DNA of 12,075 nucleotides, from positions 1-12,075 of the forward strand of contig JBBTCJ010000054.1 of assembly GCA_038043285.1 (NCBI GenBank), read 5' to 3'. The notes below the pieces were generated by a model, which was not told where the DNA came from, did not search any database, and saw nothing but the letters and a program-made list of their open reading frames with translations. A program made the translations under genes and the position numbers. The DNA comes from JBBTCJ01 sp038043285 (GTDB lineage: Bacteria; Planctomycetota; Phycisphaerae; UBA1845). Shown piece by piece: positions 7,690 to 12,075 of the stretch; position 1 is the first letter of the stretch; the number at the start of each line of letters is the position of its first letter.

Positions 7690-7757
7690 TCCGTACCGCG
7701 CCCGTGAGGAAGCGGTCGCCGTGTCGCCTGATCCGTACCGCGCCCGTGAGGAAGCGG
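7690..7757. repeat. 26-base direct repeat, two copies
   Basis: Identical 26-base copies at 7690-7715 and 7732-7757 (core CCGTACCGCGCCCGTGAGG), 42 bases apart. The reverse strand reads PLPHGRGT in both, again a phrase typical of dispersed planctomycete repeats. Confidence 0.85.
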
Positions 7758-8003
7758 CCCAATCCGAACCCGGAGCGCCAGCGACGGGCCGGACGTTCTC
7801 GAAATGTGGTGCGACAACACCCCGCGCTCGCGCTTGGGGTCCGAATAAACGCGCCTGTTCCCCGCCGGAACTGTCACGCACCTGGGGTCACCTGCCGTCT
7901 CGAATTCGCGAATATTTTCGTCCCAGCTCTTGACAACCCCCCCCCCGCTAAAGTGGCACCGTATCTTTCTCAAACAAACACCTAACACGGGAGGAACCAC
8001 ATC

Positions 8004-9449
8004 ATGTTCTGGAGGCGGAAGACAATTGTGCAGGTCGGACTTTTTGTGTTGCTTTTCATCGGCATCACCAACGCCGAACCCCGCTGGGCGCTTCAGTCCA
8101 TGAGCGGACCATCGCCGCGCACGCAGCACGGAATGGTTTGGGACTCGTGCCGTAATGTCGTTGTGCTGCACGGAGGAGCTGCGGTCCCAACAAACAAGTT
8201 AGGCGATACATGGGAATGGAACGGTAGCGCCTGGACTCTGCGGTCAACGACCGGTCTCGGGCCGCGCGCTGGACAAGCAATGGCGTTTGACTCGGACCGC
8301 TGCGTGACGGTTGCGTTCGGTGGAGTTGACGGTTTGGGCTACTACAAGAATGACACATGGGAGTGGGACGGAACTACATGGACTCAAAAGTGTATGGGCG
8401 GATGCACGCCACCAGGAACTCGCAACAACTCGAGTATGACCTATGACACCGCGCGGCACGTTGTCGTGTTGTTCGGCGGCTACGCACCAGGTCTACTTAA
8501 CGACACATGGAAATGGGACGGCTCAACCTGGACCCAAGTAACAACGACTGCTCCGCGCCCTGCGCCACGTTCGTCGCCTGCGATGGGGTATGATCCCGCG
8601 CGGCAACGGATCGTGGTTTTCGGCGGAAACCTGGTCCCAGTGATTTGCGGTACCATGTCGGATGAGACCTGGGAGCTGGATTTATCCACGAATCCAGCCA
8701 CATGGACACAGATCACGACCACGCCGCATCCAAGCCCGCGTGGCGAGAATGCTCACATGGTGTACGAGCCATCGGGAAACAGAATGCTACTTTTTGGCGG
8801 GACGGACGGCTGCACGACGACGTACAACGACACATGGGAATACGACACGAGAGCTTGGACTCAGCTTTCGACGGCCACGGCTCCGCAAGGACGGCACGGC
8901 CACGACATGGCTTTTGATACGATCAGGCAGGAGGTCGTCCTATTCGGGGGCGACCTGGGGCCGATCAACAACTACGATGTTCGAGGGGACACTTGGACCT
9001 TCGGCGAGACCGATGCCGACGGCGACGGGGTTCCCGACGCGGCTGACAACTGTCCCGAGTTGCCCAACGCCGACCAAGCCGACTTCGACTCCGACGGCCT
9101 CGGCGACGTGTGCGACGACTCCGACGGCGACGGCATTCCGGACGAAGACGACGACTGTCCGGCGTCGGTGTTGACCGACACGGTGGTCATCGGCGGCTGC
9201 GACAGCGGCGTGAGCAACGACCTCTTCGACGGCGGGTGCACGATGGCCGACGAAGTGGCCGCGTGCCGCAACGTGGACGGCAATCACGGGAAGTTCGTGG
9301 AGTGCGTCTCTCATCTGGTCAACAAATGGAGGCTTGCGGGACTTGTCACCGGGCGGGATGGTTCGCGGATCGTACGCTGTGCAGCGGGGGGGTACACGGC
9401 TCCGCGCGGGCAGAAGAGCGAGACCGTCGACAACCGCGAGCCGGAGTGA
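8004..9449 (+). CDS. Secreted kelch-repeat protein with thrombospondin type 3 calcium-binding repeats
   Basis: A 481-residue exported protein of unknown partner. Residues 1-24 are a signal peptide ending TNA. Residues about 33-335 hold six kelch-like blades; most carry a VVxFGG-type strand followed by NDTWEWDG and W-T, so a beta-propeller is expected. Residues 337-390 are Asp-rich TSP3-like repeats (DADGDGVPDAADNCP, then DSDGDGIPDEDDDCP), which bind calcium in known proteins. A Cys-containing C-terminal region (about 390-462) includes NHGKFVECVSHLVN and LVTGRDG, a short module I associate with the ends of other secreted bacterial proteins. The final 20 residues, after a run of seven G bases, match nothing I know. 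The start is set by GGGAGG at 7989-7994. There is no membrane anchor or sorting signal. Confidence 0.9.
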   Translation: MFWRRKTIVQVGLFVLLFIGITNAEPRWALQSMSGPSPRTQHGMVWDSCRNVVVLHGGAAVPTNKLGDTWEWNGSAWTLRSTTGLGPRAGQAMAFDSDRCVTVAFGGVDGLGYYKNDTWEWDGTTWTQKCMGGCTPPGTRNNSSMTYDTARHVVVLFGGYAPGLLNDTWKWDGSTWTQVTTTAPRPAPRSSPAMGYDPARQRIVVFGGNLVPVICGTMSDETWELDLSTNPATWTQITTTPHPSPRGENAHMVYEPSGNRMLLFGGTDGCTTTYNDTWEYDTRAWTQLSTATAPQGRHGHDMAFDTIRQEVVLFGGDLGPINNYDVRGDTWTFGETDADGDGVPDAADNCPELPNADQADFDSDGLGDVCDDSDGDGIPDEDDDCPASVLTDTVVIGGCDSGVSNDLFDGGCTMADEVAACRNVDGNHGKFVECVSHLVNKWRLAGLVTGRDGSRIVRCAAGGYTAPRGQKSETVDNREPE

Positions 9450-9454
9450 ATGCG

Positions 9455-9482
9455 GCCCCTCCCTTACGGTCGGGGTACGGAT
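9455..9482 (+). repeat. Dispersed repeat, inverted relative to 7607-7634
   Basis: This 28-base stretch matches the reverse complement of 7607-7634 except at two adjacent bases. It reads GPSLTVGVRIG-like on this strand, as the other copy does on the reverse strand. It lies directly after the kelch gene. Confidence 0.75.
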
Positions 9483-9506
9483 CGGCGATTGGGGGTGCTT
9501 CGCCGC

Positions 9507-9535
9507 TTGTGGCGTTGACGCCGCGTTCCTAGACT
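9507..9535 (+). promoter_or_regulatory. Candidate tRNA promoter
   Basis: TTGTGG at 9507-9512, a 17-base spacer, then TAGACT at 9530-9535. The -10 match is four of six and the predicted start, near 9542, is about ten bases before the tRNA. The -35 box is weak. Confidence 0.4.
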
Positions 9536-9551
9536 GGCGTGTGCCTTCCCC

Positions 9552-9636
9552 GGGCGAGTGGCGGAATGGCAGACGCTGGGGGCTTAAAACCCCCTCTGGT
9601 GAAAACCGGGTGCGGGTTCAAATCCCGCCTCGCCCA
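9552..9636 (+). tRNA. tRNA-Leu (anticodon UAA)
   Basis: A complete class II cloverleaf of 85 bases. The acceptor stem is GGGCGAG (9552-9558) with CTCGCCC (9629-9635) and discriminator A at 9636. The anticodon stem is GGGGG/CCCCC around loop CTTAAAA, so the anticodon TAA is at 9585-9587 and reads UUA/UUG. A long variable arm (CTGGT/ACCGG) and a T arm GCGGG-TTCAAAT-CCCGC complete it. The 3' CCA is not encoded (the next bases are AGT) and must be added after transcription. Confidence 0.97.
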
Positions 9637-10027
9637 AGTCGCGTCGCCGATGCCCTGACGATGTTACCGGACGATGGGCCGGCAACGCTTCCGCGCCGTC
9701 AAGAAAGCAGCAATGCACTCGCCGCGAACGCGAGTTATCAGACTCATCGGCATCGGCGAAGCGGAGGAGCGCTGCGCCCGCTGACTCGCGGAATGGCTTT
9801 CGGATGCCCGCGGCAAGGACTCTGTCGAGCCGAAGCCGGCCTACCGGCTGAAACGGGGCGCTTGCCTCGGGAATCTTGATTGCAGCCGCCCTTTGCTGTC
9901 CGGGGTCATTTCGTTGGCGTTTCGCGGGGCATTCGAATGGACCGCCGCACGGGCGGGCAAGCCGCCAGTGGCACAGGTGTTGGCCCCTTCGCAGGGATTG
10001 AAAGGCCCTTTCGCCTGGGCTGAGCAC

Positions 10028-10057
10028 TTGACTTTTATGGGCCGGTCCGAGTACCGT
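10028..10057 (+). promoter_or_regulatory. Candidate promoter of the Cys-repeat gene
   Basis: TTGACT at 10028-10033, an 18-base spacer, and TACCGT at 10052-10057. The -35 is good and the -10 is poor. The bases ACCGTATC that follow also occur downstream of TTGACA (7930-7935) ahead of the kelch gene, 28 bases from its start there and 25 here. Confidence 0.35.
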
Positions 10058-10179
10058 ATCGGTTCACCCGAGGGGAGACGGTTTCGGGCCAACGTAGATC
10101 GGGTGGGGATCGACGCACCTTGTCCAACGAGGGGAAGCCGTCCGAGAACATGCCCGGCGGGAGACTTCAAAACCTAAAC

Positions 10180-10187
10180 GGAGGTGG
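10180..10187 (+). promoter_or_regulatory. Strong ribosome binding site that sets the start at 10192
   Basis: GGAGGTGG ends four bases before ATG, with its GGAGG core seven bases away. It rules out the upstream TTG at 10120, which has no such site and would put a hydrophilic stretch before the signal peptide. Confidence 0.7.
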
Positions 10188-10191
10188 CGGA

Positions 10192-11925
10192 ATGTGCGCT
10201 TGTATTTTCGGTAGGACCATGGCTGGCGGAATACCCATCCTCGGCGTGGCGCTGCTGGCGACGAACCTGCACGCGGCGGCGTTGGTCGGTGATCTGGACT
10301 TTCGAAACAACACCCGCGCCTGCTGCTTTCGTCTAAGCAGCACCTGCGAGGATCTGAAGAAGGACGAATGTCGCGCCCAGGGCGGCAAGCCGCTGGAGCG
10401 CGGATCGACCTGCGCAACTGCGGACTGCACCACCACCGGTCAGGAAGCCGCCTGCTGCATGCCCGATGAAACCTGTCAGGACATCACGCCGAGTGAATGC
10501 CGCGGACAGGGAGGCAAGCCGAAAACCGGCGCCAGTTGCGAGACGGCCAATTGCGCCGCCCCGACGCAGGCATGTTGCTTCGACGCTGGCGGATGCAAGG
10601 ACATGGCGTCGGCGGAATGCCGCACGCAGGGCGGTCGTCCCGGCGGTCGCGGAACGAATTGCGAGACGGCCACGTGCGAGGTTCGTTCGGGCGCGTGCTG
10701 TCTTGCCGACAATACCTGCCAACAGAAGACCGGGTTGGAGTGTATCCAAGCCGGTGGAAGTCCCAAGGGAACGGGAACCGCCTGTGAGACCGTCACGTGC
10801 GGTGCAAGTTCGCAAGCTTGTTGCTTCGATGACGGCGGCTGCAAGGATGCGCCGTCAACGAAGTGCCGCGCGGCCGGCGGAAAGCCCGGTGGTCGCGATA
10901 CAACCTGCGCCTCGACGGTATGCGAGATTCGCACCGGGGCGTGCTGCCTTGTGGACAACGTCTGCGAGTCGTTGCCGAGCTTGGCCTGCCTGCAAGCCGG
11001 CGGTGTTCCCAAGGGAACCGGAACGATCTGCGAAAAGGTGACTTGCGGACCAAGCACTGGTGCGTGCTGCCTGCCCGATGGAAACTGTTCCGATGTCTCG
11101 TCGCTGCAGTGCCGCGAAGATGGCGGTCAGCCGCAAGGCACCGGAACATCGTGTGCGACCGCGACTTGCACGCAGTTGACGCGGGCGTGCTGTCTGGTCG
11201 ACCAGACCTGCTTTGACCTCAAGTCGCTCCAGTGCGTGCAACAGGGTGGTCGTCCCCAGGCTGAGGGGAGCACCTGCGAAACGGTCAACTGTGGTCCGAC
11301 GACTTCCGCTTGCTGTCTCGAGGACGGTGAGTGCGTGGACCTGTCGCTCGTCGCCTGTCTGCAAGAGGGCGGCCGCCCGGACACCACCGGAGCGGCGTGC
11401 AGCGCTGTCACTTGTCCCGTGCTGACGCACGCGTGCTGTTTCGACGACGGAACCTGCCAGGATCTCCGTCCGTCGGATTGTTTGGAACTTACCGGTCGTC
11501 CGCAGGACGAAGGTACCGACTGCACGACGGCTGATTGTTCGATCACCGTCGCGGGCTGTTGCTTCCCGAACGGGACGTGCGATGACCTGCGACCGGTCGA
11601 GTGCCGCAACGCCGGCGGGCGTCCGGACGTGAACGGCGCGCTTTGTGTCGCGGTGGATTGTCAGAGCGTGATTCAGGCGTGCTGCCTCCCCGACGACAGT
11701 TGCGCGGACGTTCGCGCCAGCGAGTGTCGCGACCTCGGTGGGAACGCCCAGGGCGACGGAACCGCTTGCGCGACGACGACCTGCGGAACGCCGGTTGAAC
11801 CCGTTGCGTGTTGCATGCCGGACGCTACCTGCCAGGACATCTCCCGCGACGAGTGCGAGGCCGCGGGCGGCAACCCGAAACTTCGCGGGTCGACCTGCGA
11901 CACGGCGCGCTGCGGGAGGCGGTAG
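10192..11925 (+). CDS. Secreted protein of thirteen tandem six-cysteine repeats
   Basis: A 577-residue exported protein of unknown function. A signal peptide occupies about residues 1-34 (hydrophobic IPILGVALLATNLHA). Nearly all the rest is thirteen repeats of about 41 residues with the pattern ACC-x5-C-x7-C-x13-C-x4-C. Most also carry GG-x-P before the fifth Cys. This gives 78 cysteines. Repeats 3 to 12 are each exactly 123 bases. Similar ACCLPDG-type repeats occur as single or few modules in exported planctomycete and other environmental proteins; I know no assigned function. Even cysteine counts suggest three disulfides per repeat, though metal binding cannot be excluded. There is no anchor, and the protein ends CGRR. 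A second ATG at 10219 is possible but lacks its own binding site. Confidence 0.9.
   Translation: MCACIFGRTMAGGIPILGVALLATNLHAAALVGDLDFRNNTRACCFRLSSTCEDLKKDECRAQGGKPLERGSTCATADCTTTGQEAACCMPDETCQDITPSECRGQGGKPKTGASCETANCAAPTQACCFDAGGCKDMASAECRTQGGRPGGRGTNCETATCEVRSGACCLADNTCQQKTGLECIQAGGSPKGTGTACETVTCGASSQACCFDDGGCKDAPSTKCRAAGGKPGGRDTTCASTVCEIRTGACCLVDNVCESLPSLACLQAGGVPKGTGTICEKVTCGPSTGACCLPDGNCSDVSSLQCREDGGQPQGTGTSCATATCTQLTRACCLVDQTCFDLKSLQCVQQGGRPQAEGSTCETVNCGPTTSACCLEDGECVDLSLVACLQEGGRPDTTGAACSAVTCPVLTHACCFDDGTCQDLRPSDCLELTGRPQDEGTDCTTADCSITVAGCCFPNGTCDDLRPVECRNAGGRPDVNGALCVAVDCQSVIQACCLPDDSCADVRASECRDLGGNAQGDGTACATTTCGTPVEPVACCMPDATCQDISRDECEAAGGNPKLRGSTCDTARCGRR
10318..11922 (+). repeat. 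Coding tandem repeat array, 13 units
   Basis: Unit starts are 10318, 10450, 10570, 10693, 10816, 10939, 11062, 11185, 11308, 11431, 11554, 11677 and 11806. Unit 1 is 132 bases, unit 2 is 120, units 3-11 step by 123, and unit 12 has two extra linker codons. Units have diverged in DNA and keep mainly the Cys, Gly and Pro codons. Confidence 0.9.
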
Positions 11926-12001
11926 AAAGCTGCCCGGGGATTGGGGGCGAACTCTTTCTGCGACAGTCGCTTTCCATCGTCGGACCATAGGATGTAAGAC
12001 G

Positions 12002-12029
12002 GCGCCCGCCCGGATGACGGAGCGGGCGC
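12002..12029. terminator. GC-rich hairpin after the Cys-repeat gene, possible terminator
   Basis: GCGCCCGC (12002-12009) pairs perfectly with GCGGGCGC (12022-12029) around a 12-base loop, 77 bases after the stop codon. The following TTGACTTC is a weak T-tail, so efficiency is uncertain. It could serve either strand. Confidence 0.5.
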
Positions 12030-12075
12030 TTGACTTCATGGGGTTAAGAAGGTGCGTTGGCGATTTTCGTCGCAC

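Larger units (their letters stand above)
7385..8003. repeat. Gene-free stretch made of dispersed GC-rich repeats
   Basis: No open frame here looks like a protein; the frames are low-complexity Pro/Arg. The stretch contains, in order: a hairpin CGGGC/GCCCG at 7435-7449; a 29-base near-duplicate; two C-run/G-run hairpins; a 26-base direct repeat; and, at about 7760-7850, a block whose reverse strand reads GPSLALRVRIG, a phrase I associate with planctomycete dispersed repeats. The composition differs from the coding DNA on both sides. The last 80 bases are less repetitive and probably carry the promoter of the next gene. Confidence 0.8.
9637..10191. other. Gene-free stretch between the tRNA and the Cys-repeat gene
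   Basis: About 555 bases with no credible gene; the frames lack ribosome binding sites and recognisable protein features. An 11-base perfect inverted repeat lies at 9644-9654 and 9749-9759. The part around 9890-10000 (for example AAGCCGCCAGTGGCACAGG) resembles dispersed repeats of planctomycete genomes; this is recollection, not a search. The last 160 bases probably hold the promoter and a leader of about 120 bases for the next gene. Confidence 0.6.

Noticed and set aside
7487..7757. CRISPR array
   Set aside because: Repeats are of several unrelated kinds, two copies each at most, without regular spacers or cas genes.
7440..7985. 181-codon frame in the intergenic repeat mosaic
   Set aside because: Its product is a patchwork of Pro/Arg phrases produced by dispersed repeats, with no ribosome binding site.
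9893..10177. 94-codon frame before the Cys-repeat gene
   Set aside because: No ribosome binding site, no recognisable domain, and it covers the likely promoter and leader of the next gene.
10318..11922. Non-coding satellite repeat
   Set aside because: The period is in frame, a signal peptide and strong ribosome binding site precede it, and Cys codons are conserved while other positions diverge.
10855..12075. 406-codon open frame on the - strand, open to the window edge
   Set aside because: It mirrors the 123-base repeat of the + strand gene, its protein is low-complexity Arg/Ala/Thr, and it runs through the terminator-like hairpin.
12044..12075. Possible C-terminal end of a - strand gene (stop at 12044-12046, reading ATKIANAPS)
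   Set aside because: Only about nine codons are visible. The hairpin at 12002-12029 would fit convergent genes, but this is too little to call.

Overview
The window is GC-rich DNA that most resembles a planctomycete or related environmental lineage. The reasons are Cys/His-rich modules fused to an RND adaptor, exported proteins built from kelch, thrombospondin type 3 and six-cysteine tandem repeats, and long intergenic stretches packed with dispersed GC-rich repeats. The assignment is inference from gene style; no taxonomic marker is present. All recognised genes lie on the + strand.

Bases 1-7384 are a heavy-metal efflux locus. It opens with the C-terminal end of one HME-RND pump (1-690). 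This is followed by a small lipoprotein (694-1224), a small exported Cys-rich protein (1356-1733), a lipoprotein made of two Cys/His modules (1957-2619), a periplasmic adaptor with a third copy of the module at its N-terminus (2673-4232), and a complete second HME-RND pump of the CzcA type (4280-7384). The likely division of labour is that the Cys/His proteins bind metal in the periplasm and pass it to the adaptor and pump. No outer-membrane channel is encoded here; it may lie upstream and be shared.

The three Cys/His modules hold nine copies of a short unit, C-x(1,2)-H-x6-C-x2-C-x-P, with the same four potential ligands in every copy. This is the most notable feature of the window.

Bases 7385-8003 hold no credible gene and are a mosaic of direct and inverted repeats. 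A secreted kelch/TSP3 protein follows (8004-9449), then a related repeat copy, a tRNA-Leu(UAA) (9552-9636), about 550 bases without a credible gene, and a secreted protein of thirteen six-cysteine repeats (10192-11925). A GC-rich hairpin follows that gene. These last two proteins look like cell-surface or exported products and have no visible functional link to the efflux locus.
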